Assembly: GCF_001865675.1 (NCBI RefSeq)
Contig: NZ_CP011319.1
Coordinates: 3,162,001 to 3,226,000, forward strand
Direction of reading: 5' to 3'
Origin: Janthinobacterium sp. 1_2014MBL_MicDiv
GTDB lineage: Bacteria; Pseudomonadota; Gammaproteobacteria; Burkholderiales; Burkholderiaceae_D
Length of the DNA stretch: 64,000 nt
Positions 34,714-42,957 of the stretch are shown here, piece after piece. The stretch's first letter is position 1. Each line of letters starts with the position of its first letter. Made by a program: the position numbers and the translations under genes. The notes under the pieces are model-generated. The model searched no databases and was not told the origin of the DNA. It saw only the letters and a list, made by a program, of their open reading frames with translations.

Positions 34714-35547
34714 ATGCACGTCAACACCCTCAGCAGCCTGGCGCAACTCCTGGCCAGTGCCGAAACGGAATCCCTGGCCTTTCCCACCAGCGTCAATACG
34801 GCCTTGCTCCTGCAAAAGGAACTGGCCAATCCCGATTGCCATTCGGCCGAGATCAGCCGTTTGCTGCTGTGCGAACCGACCTTGTCGGCACGCGCCGTGG
34901 CCCTGGCCAACTCGGCCCTGTTCGCGCCCGGCATGGCGCCCGCCATCACCAGCGTGCGCGCGGCCGTGGAACGGCTGGGCCACCGCAACCTGTATTCGCT
35001 GGCGACGGCGGCCGTCATCCGCCAGCTGAACGCGGGCATCAAGGACCCCGAGCTGCGCGGCCGGGCCACCCAGCTGTGGGCGCACACCGTGCACGTGGCC
35101 GCGCTGTCCCATGAAATTGCCAGCATCGTCACGGACACGGATGCCGATACGGCCCTGTTTGCCGGCATCGTGCATGAGGTAGCCGGCTTTTATTTGCTGG
35201 CGCAAGCCGACAAGACGCCGGGCCTGTACGCGCAGCTGGAAACGCAGATGGCGCCCGCGCTGGAAGTCATCGGCCGCGGCCTGATGGGCCAGCTGGGCGT
35301 GCCGCCGTCCGTGGCCGACGCGATCGTCGCCTTGCCCGGCTCGACCATCATGCTGCCGCCGGAAGGCTTGCGCGACACCCTGCTGCTGGCCAAGGCGCTG
35401 GCGCCCGTGCCCTCGCCCCTGCCGCAGGCGTCCGTCACCGTCAGCGCGCCGCTGCAAGCTTACCTCGACAGCGACCCCGTGCTGCAGACGCTGCGCGAGC
35501 AGCCTTCGGCCGAGGCCAGGGGCCTGATCGCGGTACTGCTCAGCTGA
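34714..35547 (+). CDS. HDOD-domain signalling protein
   Basis: This 277-residue protein consists mainly of an HDOD domain (about residues 12-215): 'EISRLLLCEPTLSARAVALANSA', 'SVRAAVERLGHRNLYSLA', 'LWAHTVHVAALSHEIA' and 'ALFAGIVHEVAGFYLL'. The HD dyad of true phosphohydrolases is replaced (H-E), so it is likely a non-catalytic protein-interaction module in a regulatory pathway, as in other HDOD proteins. I start at the ATG at 34714; the earlier in-frame ATG at 34618 lies before a -10-like TGATAATAT and gives an implausible leader. Confidence 0.82.
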   Translation: MHVNTLSSLAQLLASAETESLAFPTSVNTALLLQKELANPDCHSAEISRLLLCEPTLSARAVALANSALFAPGMAPAITSVRAAVERLGHRNLYSLATAAVIRQLNAGIKDPELRGRATQLWAHTVHVAALSHEIASIVTDTDADTALFAGIVHEVAGFYLLAQADKTPGLYAQLETQMAPALEVIGRGLMGQLGVPPSVADAIVALPGSTIMLPPEGLRDTLLLAKALAPVPSPLPQASVTVSAPLQAYLDSDPVLQTLREQPSAEARGLIAVLLS

Positions 35548-35571
35548 TGGCCGATCTGCTATGATGCGCAG

Positions 35572-35588
35572 GCCGGGACGACCCCGGC
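35572..35588 (+). other. GCCGGG/CCCGGC hairpin downstream of the HDOD gene
   Basis: A 6-bp stem with a 5-base loop is followed by TTGCCCCTTATTT. It could end the HDOD transcript weakly, or lie in the leader of the next gene; a -10-like TATGAT sits at 35560-35565. Confidence 0.3.
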
Positions 35589-35640
35589 TTGCCCCTTATT
35601 TGCAATTACTAATGCGTCATCCGCTCACTGGAAAACTGCC

Positions 35641-36090
35641 TTGACTACCTCCTTACGCATGCTCGGCCTGGCCGCAGCACTGACCATGGCGTGCAACGCC
35701 AACGCCGACAGCTTCGTTTCCTCGGCCTCCAGCGCCGGTTCCCAGTCGAGCGGCAGCATTTCCGATTCGCTCAATGGCTCGAGCAACAGCTCGTCGCGCG
35801 ACAACAAGGTGGCCAATGGCCCTTACCGCATCATCGACGTGGCCGCCATGCCGGGCCGCGACGGCATGACGCGCCTCACCCTGCGGGCCGACGCCACGCA
35901 AGCGCCGCTGGTGCTGGACTTGCCGCAAGCGGCCCTCGACAAGCAGCAGCTGGCGCAGGGCGACATGGTGTATGCGCAAAACCGCGCCTACGGCATCGAG
36001 TTCTCGCGCAACGACACGCGGGCCGCCTTCTTCCTGGTGCTGGCCGACGACTGGTACGGCGAACTGGCCACGCGTCCCGTCAGCCTTTGA
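35641..36090 (+). CDS. Small exported protein of unknown function, TTG start
   Basis: This 149-residue protein has a short signal peptide (about 1-22, cleavage after NANA) and a Ser/Asn-rich linker (about 23-55). A compact beta-rich domain follows (about 58-149) ending in AFFLVLADDWYGELATRPVSL. The start is TTG at 35641, which gives the complete signal peptide; an ATG at 35659 would shorten it to about 16 residues. It lies 20 bases before a DUF2145 gene, so the two exported proteins are probably co-expressed. I do not recognise the family. Confidence 0.65.
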   Translation: MTTSLRMLGLAAALTMACNANADSFVSSASSAGSQSSGSISDSLNGSSNSSSRDNKVANGPYRIIDVAAMPGRDGMTRLTLRADATQAPLVLDLPQAALDKQQLAQGDMVYAQNRAYGIEFSRNDTRAAFFLVLADDWYGELATRPVSL

Positions 36091-36110
36091 TTCGGCGTTT
36101 GAGGTCAAGC

Positions 36111-37031
36111 GTGCCCCCGCGCCGCCTGGCGCTGCTGCTGGCCGGCTGCGCCGCATTCAGCGGTGCCGGCGCGGCGCATGCAGGCACGTCGCCCGCTTCC
36201 GCGCGCTTCTGCGACCGCGCGCAGGAACTCACGGCCGCAGAACAGGACCGCCTGCTGCGCTTTGCCGCCGTCGTGCGCGAGGAGCTGTCCGCCACCGAAG
36301 GCAGCGTGGCGCTGATCAGCCGCTCGGGCCTGGACCTGGCGCGCTTCGGCATCCGCTATTCGCACGCGGCGCTGGCCTGGCGCCATGACGATGACGGCGG
36401 CTGGTCCGCGCGCCAGCTGTACTACGCCTGCGACGAAGGCCGTCCGCGCATCTTCGATCAGGGCACGGCCGGTTTCGCCATGGGCACGGACAATCCCTCG
36501 CTCGGCTACATCGCGCTGGTAAAACTGCCGGCGGAGACGGTGGCCCCCCTGCGCCGCGCCCTGCTCGACCCCGTGCGCGTGCAGCAACTGCTGGCGGGAC
36601 GCTACAGCGCCAACGCCTATGCCTATGATTTGAAATACCAGAATTGCAACCAGTGGGTGGTGGAATTGCTGGCCTCCGCCTGGGGCGAGCTGGCCGCAGG
36701 CAGCGACTTGCGCGCCCGCGCCCAGGACTGGCTGCGCGCCGCGCCGTATGCGCCCGCGCCCGTCGACGTGGGATCGCGCTGGCTGATGCTCGGTTCCGTC
36801 TTCGTACCGCTCGTGCACATGGACGACCACCCGCGCGAAGCCATCGGCACGATGCGGCTGCAAGTGAGCCTGCCGGCCAGCCTGGAAGCGTTCGCGCGCC
36901 AGCGCCTGCCCGCCAGCGAACGCGTGGAAATCTGCCACGACGGCAAGCAGGTGGTGGTGCACCGGGGCTGGGAAGCCATCGCCGACGGCTGCGTGCCGGG
37001 CGCGAACGACCGCGTCATCGCCCTCGATTGA
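36111..37031 (+). CDS. Exported DUF2145-family protein, GTG start
   Basis: This 306-residue protein has a signal peptide (about 1-23, with LALLLAGCAAFSGAGAAHA) and a DUF2145 domain covering most of the rest. The characteristic 'YDLKYQNCNQWVVELLA' (about 172-188) has a conserved Asn-Cys-Asn-Gln that looks like an active-site or metal region. No ATG is available near the signal peptide. The GTG at 36111 is decided by GAGGT 6 bases upstream. It follows the small exported protein by 20 bases and ends exactly where the convergent flavin reductase gene ends. The function of DUF2145 is not established. Confidence 0.78.
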   Translation: MPPRRLALLLAGCAAFSGAGAAHAGTSPASARFCDRAQELTAAEQDRLLRFAAVVREELSATEGSVALISRSGLDLARFGIRYSHAALAWRHDDDGGWSARQLYYACDEGRPRIFDQGTAGFAMGTDNPSLGYIALVKLPAETVAPLRRALLDPVRVQQLLAGRYSANAYAYDLKYQNCNQWVVELLASAWGELAAGSDLRARAQDWLRAAPYAPAPVDVGSRWLMLGSVFVPLVHMDDHPREAIGTMRLQVSLPASLEAFARQRLPASERVEICHDGKQVVVHRGWEAIADGCVPGANDRVIALD

Positions 37032-37616
37032 TTACACAGCCGCGTCGAGCGCCTCGCCGATCGCATAGAAGCGCCCGCCCGCGATGTAATGCAGGCTGCG
37101 CCACTCCGGACCGGCATCCTCGAAATGCCAGTGGCCGTCGCGGAACACGCGCGTATCGGCCCAGGCGCCCACCACTTCGCCGATGAACAGGTCGTACGCT
37201 CCCTGGTTATGCGGCTCGGGGATCAGGCGGCAGGCCAGCCACGCCGAGCATCCGGCCACGAATGGCATATCGAACCCCTCGCGTTGAAACAGCTGCACGC
37301 CGGCGCGCGCCAGCTTGTCCGGCTGCGCGTCGAGGCTGTGCGTGCCGACGGCATGCGTGAGCTGCAGCTGCGCCGCCGTCGGCACCTGGATCACGAAAGT
37401 GCCGCTGCCTTCGACCAGCGCGCGCGTGCGCGTGGCCTTGTCCAGCACCACGGTCAGCTTCGGCGGCGCGAAGTCGAGCGCGCAGGCCCAGGCCGCCGCC
37501 ATCACGTTGTCCACGCCGCCATGGCGGGCCGAGACGAGGATGGAGGGGCCATGGTTGAGCAATCGATACGCCTTTTCCAGCGGCACCGCAGCGACATGGC
37601 TGTCGGCGGCGGCCAT
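37032..37616 (-). CDS. Flavin reductase-like FMN-binding protein
   Basis: This 194-residue split-barrel protein fits the flavin reductase-like family, with 'PSILVSARHGGVDNVMAAAWACALDFAPPKL' near the N-terminus (about 25-55) as the FMN-binding strand-loop region. The 'GTFVIQVPTAAQLQLTHAVGTHS' segment also matches the family. It may reduce flavin for a partner monooxygenase or act on its own. The start codon abuts the stop codon of an upstream acetyltransferase gene without a gap, so the two are probably co-translated. Confidence 0.8.
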   Translation of the reverse strand: MAAADSHVAAVPLEKAYRLLNHGPSILVSARHGGVDNVMAAAWACALDFAPPKLTVVLDKATRTRALVEGSGTFVIQVPTAAQLQLTHAVGTHSLDAQPDKLARAGVQLFQREGFDMPFVAGCSAWLACRLIPEPHNQGAYDLFIGEVVGAWADTRVFRDGHWHFEDAGPEWRSLHYIAGGRFYAIGEALDAAV

Positions 37617-38087
37617 CTACGCCCGCTCCGCGGGCAATTGCAAGACCATGTCCCACTGGTCGAGGCCGGGCCCGATGCCATCCGGCGTCACCTTCACGGG
37701 CACGAAGCCGAAGCGCGCATAAAACTGCTGCGTGTGCTGGCTGGTATTCATGTTCACGCTGCTCACCTGCGGCATGGCGCCGATGGCATCGAGGCGCGCC
37801 TGCGTCAGCGCGTGGCCCAGCCCCTGGCCGTGCAAGTGCTGCGCCACCATGCCCCAGGACAGGCTGGCCACGCTGCCGTCCGCCTCGAGCGCATGGCCGC
37901 CGCAGGCGACGATGCGCGCCTCACCGTCGATGACGCGCTCGATGACAAAATAGGGGTGCGTCGATGCATCGAGCCAGGCGGCAAAGCGGACGCGCTCCGA
38001 GGGGTCGAAAAAACGCGGCGTGTTGCCGTCGAAGAGGGCCAGGCAGGCGTCGCGGTCGCTGGCCAGGTAAGGACGTACTGTCTGCAT
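37617..38087 (-). CDS. GNAT-family N-acetyltransferase
   Basis: This 156-residue acetyltransferase has the acetyl-CoA-binding motif A region 'MVAQHLHGQGLGHALTQARL' (about 81-100; Q-x-x-G-x-G) and the C-terminal 'QQFYARFGFVPVK' typical of GNAT enzymes. The acceptor is unknown. I start at the ATG at 38087; an in-frame TTG 15 bases upstream is less likely. It abuts the downstream flavin reductase gene and may form an operon with it. Confidence 0.82.
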   Translation of the reverse strand: MQTVRPYLASDRDACLALFDGNTPRFFDPSERVRFAAWLDASTHPYFVIERVIDGEARIVACGGHALEADGSVASLSWGMVAQHLHGQGLGHALTQARLDAIGAMPQVSSVNMNTSQHTQQFYARFGFVPVKVTPDGIGPGLDQWDMVLQLPAERA

Positions 38088-38132
38088 AGTCTGTACTCGC
38101 AAGTCAAGGAACGGGAATTATACGGCGCGCGT

Positions 38133-38762
38133 TCACAGCAATCTGTCCGAGGCCACCACGTGCACGCCCGGCGCGGCGGCGATGGCCGCTTCCAGCAAGG
38201 CGCTGGCGATGCGCGGCGCCGGATTGATGCGCCAGCGCGGCGGCAGCATGGGGCCCAGCACGCGCAGGATGCGCAAGGCGGCGCCCTCGCCCGCGCGCGC
38301 CACCTCGCGCTCGCCGCCGATCAGGCCGGGACGCACGTGCGTGAGCGAGGCAAAGCCCAGCTGCTCGAGGTCGCGTTCCAGCTCGCCCTTGACGCGGTTA
38401 TAAAAGATGCGCGAAGACGCGTTGGCGCCGGCCGCCGAATTCAAGACATACGCGCGCGTGCCGGCCGCCAGCGCCAGGCGCGCCGCGGCCAGCGGATAGT
38501 CATGGTCGACGCGCCTGAACACCTGCCGCGTGCCGGCCGCCTTCATGGTCGTGCCCAGAGTGCAGATGACGGCGTGCGCCTGCCACCACGGCGCGTCGGC
38601 CGGCAAGCGGTCGAAGTCGACGACGGGCGCCTGCAGTTTCGGCTGCGCCGGCAAGGCCCGCCGCGACGGCGCCACGACGCCCGTCACGCGCGCATCGGCC
38701 AGCGCCAGGCGCAGCACTGCGCGTCCCACCAGGCCCGTGGCCCCTATCAGTATCAATTGCAT
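38133..38762 (-). CDS. NAD(P)H-binding Rossmann protein, atypical short-chain dehydrogenase
   Basis: This 209-residue protein begins with a dinucleotide-binding motif GATGLVG (residues 6-12) and continues as a short Rossmann fold like HTATIP2-type or NmrA-like NAD(P)-binding proteins. 'VICTLGTTMKAAGT' (about 67-80), 'YVLNSAAGAN' (about 112-121) and 'YNRVKGELERDL' give a YxxxK pair. It may be a redox sensor or oxidoreductase; the substrate is unknown. GAGGAAAGC directly before the ATG at 38762 supports that start. It lies 46 bases downstream of arsB on the same strand. Confidence 0.78.
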   Translation of the reverse strand: MQLILIGATGLVGRAVLRLALADARVTGVVAPSRRALPAQPKLQAPVVDFDRLPADAPWWQAHAVICTLGTTMKAAGTRQVFRRVDHDYPLAAARLALAAGTRAYVLNSAAGANASSRIFYNRVKGELERDLEQLGFASLTHVRPGLIGGEREVARAGEGAALRILRVLGPMLPPRWRINPAPRIASALLEAAIAAAPGVHVVASDRLL

Positions 38763-38808
38763 GCTTTCCTCGTTGTGGCGGCTTCTCAAGCGCCACCATA
38801 CACGGAAC

Positions 38809-40089
38809 TCAGCCCAGGCGCAGCGCCAGCGCCGCCAAGGTCACGAGCAGCACGGGCACGGTGAGCACGATGCCGACGCGGAAATAATAGCCCCAGGAGA
38901 TGTGGATATTCTTGCTGTCGAGTACATGCAGCCACAGCAAGGTGGCCAGGCTGCCGATGGGCGTGATCTTCGGCCCCAGGTCGCTGCCGATGACGTTTGC
39001 ATAGATCATCGCTTCGCGCACGGTGCCCTGCGCCGTCGCCGGGTCGATGGCCAGCGCCCCCACCAGCACCGTCGGCAGGTTGTTCATCACGGACGACAGC
39101 AATGCCGTCAGCACGCCCGTGCCCATGGCCGCGCCCCACACGCCCCAGGCGGCAAAGTGGTTCAGCATGGCCGTCACATAGCCGGTCAAGCCCGCATTGC
39201 GCAAGCCGTAGACGACCAGGTACATGCCCAGCGAAAAGACGACGATGTGCCACGGCGCATGGCGCAGCACGTAGCGCGTGGAAATCACGTGGCCCTTGCC
39301 CGCCACGCCCAGCAGCAGCGCGGCGCCCACGGCGGCGATCAGGCTGATGGGCACGCCCAGGGCTTCCTGCGAGAAGAAGCCCACCAGCAGCAGCGCCAGC
39401 ACCAGCCAGCCGGCGCGGAAGGTGGCCAGGTCGCGGATGGCGGCGCCGGGAAGCTTGAGCTGCGTGGCGTCGTAGTCGCGCGGGATATCCTGGCGGAAAA
39501 AGAGCAGCAAGGCCGCCAGGGTGGCCAGCACGGCCACCACGTTGACGGGCACCATCACGGACGCGTATTCGGCAAAGCCGATCTTGAAATAGTCGGCCGA
39601 GACGATATTCACGAGGTTCGACACCACCAGCGGCAGGCTGGCCGTGTCGGCGATGAAGCCGGCCGCCATGACGTAGGCCAGCGTGGCTTTCGCGGAAAAT
39701 TTCAGGGCGCGCAGCATGGCGATGACGATGGGCGTCAGGATCAGCGCGGCACCGTCGTTGGCGAACACGGCGGACACCAGGGCGCCCAGCAGGACCAGCA
39801 GCACGAACAGTTTTCTGCCGCTGCCGCCGCCCCAGCGCGCCACGTGCAGCGCAGACCACTCGAAGAAGCCGGCCGCGTCCAGCAGCAGGCTGATGATGAT
39901 GACGGCAACGAAGGTGCCAGTGGCGTTCCACACGATATGCCAGACGACGGGAATATCGGCCCAGTGGATGACGCCGGCCAGCAAGGCCACGCCGGCGCCG
40001 ATGACGGCGCTCCAGCCGATGCCCAGGCCGCGCGGCTGCCAGATGACGAGGGTCAGGGTGGCGAGGAAGATCAGGAAGGCGGTGAGCAT
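38809..40089 (-). CDS. arsB: Arsenite efflux transporter ArsB
   Basis: This 426-residue membrane protein has about 12 helices and the ArsB-type signatures 'SAVFANDGAALILTPIV' and 'SSVMNNLPTVLVGALAI', plus 'YANVIGSDLGPKITPIGSLATLLW' near the C-terminus. Length matches ArsB (about 429). It expels arsenite or antimonite, driven by the proton motive force or with an ArsA ATPase. I start at the ATG at 40089 (MLTAFLIF). No arsR, arsC, arsA or arsH is adjacent, so the gene is solitary. A near-perfect 28-bp palindrome lies 64-91 bases upstream. The 120-base gap to the next gene holds nothing else. Confidence 0.88.
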   Translation of the reverse strand: MLTAFLIFLATLTLVIWQPRGLGIGWSAVIGAGVALLAGVIHWADIPVVWHIVWNATGTFVAVIIISLLLDAAGFFEWSALHVARWGGGSGRKLFVLLVLLGALVSAVFANDGAALILTPIVIAMLRALKFSAKATLAYVMAAGFIADTASLPLVVSNLVNIVSADYFKIGFAEYASVMVPVNVVAVLATLAALLLFFRQDIPRDYDATQLKLPGAAIRDLATFRAGWLVLALLLVGFFSQEALGVPISLIAAVGAALLLGVAGKGHVISTRYVLRHAPWHIVVFSLGMYLVVYGLRNAGLTGYVTAMLNHFAAWGVWGAAMGTGVLTALLSSVMNNLPTVLVGALAIDPATAQGTVREAMIYANVIGSDLGPKITPIGSLATLLWLHVLDSKNIHISWGYYFRVGIVLTVPVLLVTLAALALRLG

Positions 40090-40152
40090 GCGATAAAGGT
40101 CCCGTACGATGCGGCGTCGCGGGCACCATGCGCCGCAGCCTGTGAATGTCAA

Positions 40153-40180
40153 CAATACTTCCATGATACTGGAATTATTG
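40153..40180. promoter_or_regulatory. Palindromic operator candidate upstream of arsB
   Basis: CAATACTTCCA (40153-40163) and TGGAATTATTG (40170-40180) are inverted copies with one mismatch, around a 6-base spacer. On the minus strand the centre contains TATCAT, a -10-like element with a TTTGCT 18 bases upstream. A repressor bound here would cover the promoter; an ArsR-type metalloregulator is the natural guess. Confidence 0.5.
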
Positions 40181-40209
40181 AATCAAAGCAAAGCTGCGGC
40201 GGATTGACG

Positions 40210-41856
40210 TCACTTGAGGGCGATGGCGAGATCGGCCAGCCCCACCGCCCCGTTGCCGATGGCGGACAGGGCCGGCGTGGCCGCGCCGCCGCTCGGCACC
40301 GCGGCGCCCGTCGCCAGGTCGATGCGGTACAGCGAGCTGGGGCCCGTGGCCGACGTGCGCAGGGCCGCCAGCGCCAGGCCGTTGGCGCCGCCCGCGATAT
40401 CGAAGCCGGCGTCGCCCATCACGGCCACGCCGAGCGGCCCCACGTTCGCCAGGGCGCCGTCGTTGGGCGGATTCTGCAGGGCCAGGGCAGCGCTGGCCGT
40501 GTCGATATCGAACAGCATGGTCGCCGTCGTGCCCGCATAGCTGTTGGTGTAGGCGGCGGCCGTGACGACGGGCGCCGCGCCCGCGCGGTTGATGGCGCCA
40601 TCGGTGGTAGTGGCGCCCGTGTCGGCATTGATGCGCAGGCTTTGCCCCGTGTTGCTGATCACGCGCAGGCGGTCGGCGACGGGGTTGAAATCGACGCCGA
40701 AGGCCGTGCCGGCAAGGCCCGTGTAGGGCGCCGTCACGTCGGCCGCATCGGCCGCCAGGGTTGCCTTGACGGTGGCCATGCCCGTGGCAGGGTCGATGGT
40801 GACGAGGCGCGCGGCCGAGGAAATACCGTACAGCACGCCATCCTTGGGCCGGATGTCAAAACCCAGCAGGCGTTCGCCCGTTGCCAGGCCCGTCACGGCC
40901 ACGTTGGCGTCGAGGGTGTTCGGCGTGGCCGTCTTGAAGGTAACGATGCGGCCGTCGTCCGTCAAGCCGTAGGCGATGGGCGCCGCCTGGGCCTTCAAGG
41001 CGATGCCGCGCAGCTCTTCGCTCGCGCCGATGGCCGCCACCAGGGTCGCCGGCGCGGCGGTCGCCGCCAGGTTCAGGGTGTACAGGTTGCGCGCGCCGGC
41101 CACCGTCATGACGGCGTAGCCCGTGTTGCTGCGCGCGTCGATGTCGAAGCCCGCCACGCTGGTGGCCGCCACGCCCAGCGGCACGGCGCCGGCCAGGGTG
41201 CCGTTGTTGGGCGGATTCTGCGTGTACAGCGTGGCGTTGGCCGCGTCGATGACAAATAAGGTCGTGCTGGCCGTGCCGGCGAAGCTGTTGGTGTAGGCGG
41301 CGGCCGTGATGGCCGTATTCGCGGCGCCGCCATTGATATTGCCGTCCGTGGTGGTGGCGCCCGTGTCGGCATTGATGCGCAGGCTCTGTCCCGTGTCGCT
41401 GACGATGCGCAGGCGGTCGGCGAGCGGGTTGAAATCGACGCCGAACTGCGTGCCGGCCAGCGCCGTGAATGGCGCCGTGGCGTCGGCCGCGTCGGCCGCC
41501 AGCGTCGCTTTCAGCGTGGCGACGCCGGTCGCGCCGTTCAGGGTGTACAGGCGCCCCGTGCTGCCGAGGCCATACAGCTGGCCGTCGGCGGGCCGGAAGT
41601 CGATGCCCAGCAGGTTTTCGCCCGCCTGCAAGCCCGTGACGGTGGCCGTGGTGCGGATGGTGGCGGGCGTGGCGCGGTCGAACGACAGCAGCTTGTTGCT
41701 GGCGGTCAACACGAAGACGTCGCCGGCGACCACCGCGGGCGGCGGTGGTGTGACGGAATCATCGTGGCTGCTCCCGCCGCCGCAGGCGGACAAGCTCATG
41801 GCGACGGCGGAAACAAGCAGCAGCTTGGCAAATGGCAAGGTTGGCAAATGTGGCAT
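40210..41856 (-). CDS. DUF4394 lipoprotein with internal duplication
   Basis: This 548-residue lipoprotein has the lipobox LSAC (residues about 26-29) followed by a Gly/Ser/Pro-rich tether. Two DUF4394 units of about 248 residues each follow. Each contains 'GVDFNPxADRLRxxSxTGQS' and 'RINADTGATTTDG', and ends 'QNPPNxGxLAxxxPLGV'. The repeats are similar at DNA level too, which indicates a recent or gene-converted duplication. DUF4394 is predicted to form a beta-propeller-like exported module of unknown role. I start at the ATG at 41856, giving a proper lipoprotein signal. Confidence 0.82.
   Translation of the reverse strand: MPHLPTLPFAKLLLVSAVAMSLSACGGGSSHDDSVTPPPPAVVAGDVFVLTASNKLLSFDRATPATIRTTATVTGLQAGENLLGIDFRPADGQLYGLGSTGRLYTLNGATGVATLKATLAADAADATAPFTALAGTQFGVDFNPLADRLRIVSDTGQSLRINADTGATTTDGNINGGAANTAITAAAYTNSFAGTASTTLFVIDAANATLYTQNPPNNGTLAGAVPLGVAATSVAGFDIDARSNTGYAVMTVAGARNLYTLNLAATAAPATLVAAIGASEELRGIALKAQAAPIAYGLTDDGRIVTFKTATPNTLDANVAVTGLATGERLLGFDIRPKDGVLYGISSAARLVTIDPATGMATVKATLAADAADVTAPYTGLAGTAFGVDFNPVADRLRVISNTGQSLRINADTGATTTDGAINRAGAAPVVTAAAYTNSYAGTTATMLFDIDTASAALALQNPPNDGALANVGPLGVAVMGDAGFDIAGGANGLALAALRTSATGPSSLYRIDLATGAAVPSGGAATPALSAIGNGAVGLADLAIALK
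40598..40712. repeat. DUF4394 internal repeat, copy A
   Basis: This segment is highly similar to 41342-41456 at an offset of 744 bases (248 codons). It encodes the RINADTGATTTDG and FNPVADRLR region of the second DUF4394 unit. Confidence 0.6.
41342..41456. repeat. DUF4394 internal repeat, copy B
   Basis: This is the partner of 40598-40712 in the first DUF4394 unit, in the same frame, consistent with tandem duplication inside the gene. Confidence 0.6.
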
Positions 41857-41989
41857 GGTCGTGGCCCCTGTAAGAGTGAATGGACGTGCCGCCATGCCGC
41901 ATTCGCGGCGAGCGCACCCCTGTACTACGCGCCATGCCCGCATTTGGATGCAGCGGTGCAAAAAAAGTTTTCCCTCGCCCCTATTGTGA

Positions 41990-42020
41990 TTGTCTTTAGG
42001 CAACTAAACCGGTGTATAGT
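41990..42020 (+). promoter_or_regulatory. Promoter candidate for the DUF6150-Hcp-CIS_TMP operon
   Basis: TATAGT at 42015-42020 is a good -10 element. TTGTCT at 41990-41995 would be the -35 but at 19 bases, which is long. The promoter lies about 50 bases before the GTG of the first gene, in a stretch poorer in GC than its surroundings. Confidence 0.35.
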
Positions 42021-42069
42021 GCCAGGGCGCCCGACACGCGCATCGACCCACTCACGACAGGAGAAGCAG

Positions 42070-42342
42070 GTGGCCCGTATCTACCATACCAGCAACATGG
42101 GCGAAGCCACGGTACGGGTGGCCCTGGTGGCGCGCGACAACGCCGAGCTGCTCGTGCACCGCCCGGCCAGCTTGGGCATGGCGCACGGCGACGCCATGTG
42201 GTTCTTCATCGACGACCGGAAAAGTGCCTCGGCATGCGTGTACTTTTGTTCGCCAGGCATGGCGCACCTGAGCATCTGCTTTGTCGACCGCGCCGCTGAC
42301 GCCGGCTGGCAAGTGGCGCGCCCGAAACATATCCACCTGTAA
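42070..42342 (+). CDS. Small DUF6150-family protein, GTG start
   Basis: This 90-residue protein reads like the DUF6150 family: 'TSNMGEATVRVALVARDNAELLV', 'GDAMWFFIDD', 'ASACVYFCSPGMAHLSICFV' and a terminal 'AGWQV'. The GTG at 42070 is supported by AGGAG 6 bases upstream; no ATG is available in this frame before residue 10. No signal peptide is visible. It is the first gene of a three-gene plus-strand cluster with Hcp and a contractile-injection tape-measure domain, so it may be an accessory, chaperone or effector-related protein of that cluster. The function of DUF6150 is not known to me. Confidence 0.72.
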   Translation: MARIYHTSNMGEATVRVALVARDNAELLVHRPASLGMAHGDAMWFFIDDRKSASACVYFCSPGMAHLSICFVDRAADAGWQVARPKHIHL

Positions 42343-42383
42343 GCGCACACCGCCCCCGAGCATCGACAAGAGAGAGCATCGCC

Positions 42384-42953
42384 ATGGATTTGATCTTATT
42401 GGAACCCGGCAACGGGGAACTCGTATTCGGCAAGGCGCCGGACGGTGAAAGCAAGGGAATCGACGCCATCTGGCGCGACGCCGCTGCGCTGCAGGGCATG
42501 GGCCCATGCATCGAACTGGTCTCGCTGCACCAGGGCATGAAACAGCAAGTGACGACCGACGTCGGCAACGCGGCGCGCACCGCCGGCCGGCCCGTCATCA
42601 CCGAATTTACCTGTGTCAAATATGTCGATGCGACTTCGGTCAAACTGTACGAGCTGTGCCTGCTGGCGCGACCGCTGGGCACCGGCGCGACCCAGCCGAC
42701 CAGGCTGTACATCGCCCGCCATTCGAGCAGCAAGACGGCCAACGTCATCACCATTGCCCTGCGCGACGCGCTGATCAGCGAAATCCAGCTGCAAACCCAT
42801 GCCGACGACATGCCGACCGAGCAGTTCAAGCTGAGCTTTACGGAAATCCTCTGGAGCCACAGCGTGCAGCAGGCCGACGGCCAGCCCGGCGCCCAGCACA
42901 CGACGGGCTGGAGCCTGGCACGCAACCGGCCGATTGCGGCCTTTACCGGATAA
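42384..42953 (+). CDS. hcp: Hcp-family type VI secretion tube protein
   Basis: This 189-residue protein follows the Hcp fold: 'GMGPCIELVSLHQGMKQQ', 'ITEFTCVKYVDATSVKLYE', 'NVITIALRDALISEIQLQTHADDMPTEQFKLSF' (quoted here only as a pattern of alternating strands; key residues are I-x-L-x-x-A-x-I-S-x-I) and a terminal 'GWSLARNRPIAAFTG'. Hcp hexamers form the inner tube expelled by the T6SS. Here it is not inside the T6SS operon, whose window part begins 13 kb away. It sits between a DUF6150 gene and a tape-measure-domain gene, with only 4 bases to the latter. It may be an alternative or specialised tube protein. Confidence 0.8.
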   Translation: MDLILLEPGNGELVFGKAPDGESKGIDAIWRDAAALQGMGPCIELVSLHQGMKQQVTTDVGNAARTAGRPVITEFTCVKYVDATSVKLYELCLLARPLGTGATQPTRLYIARHSSSKTANVITIALRDALISEIQLQTHADDMPTEQFKLSFTEILWSHSVQQADGQPGAQHTTGWSLARNRPIAAFTG

Positions 42954-42957
42954 TTAC

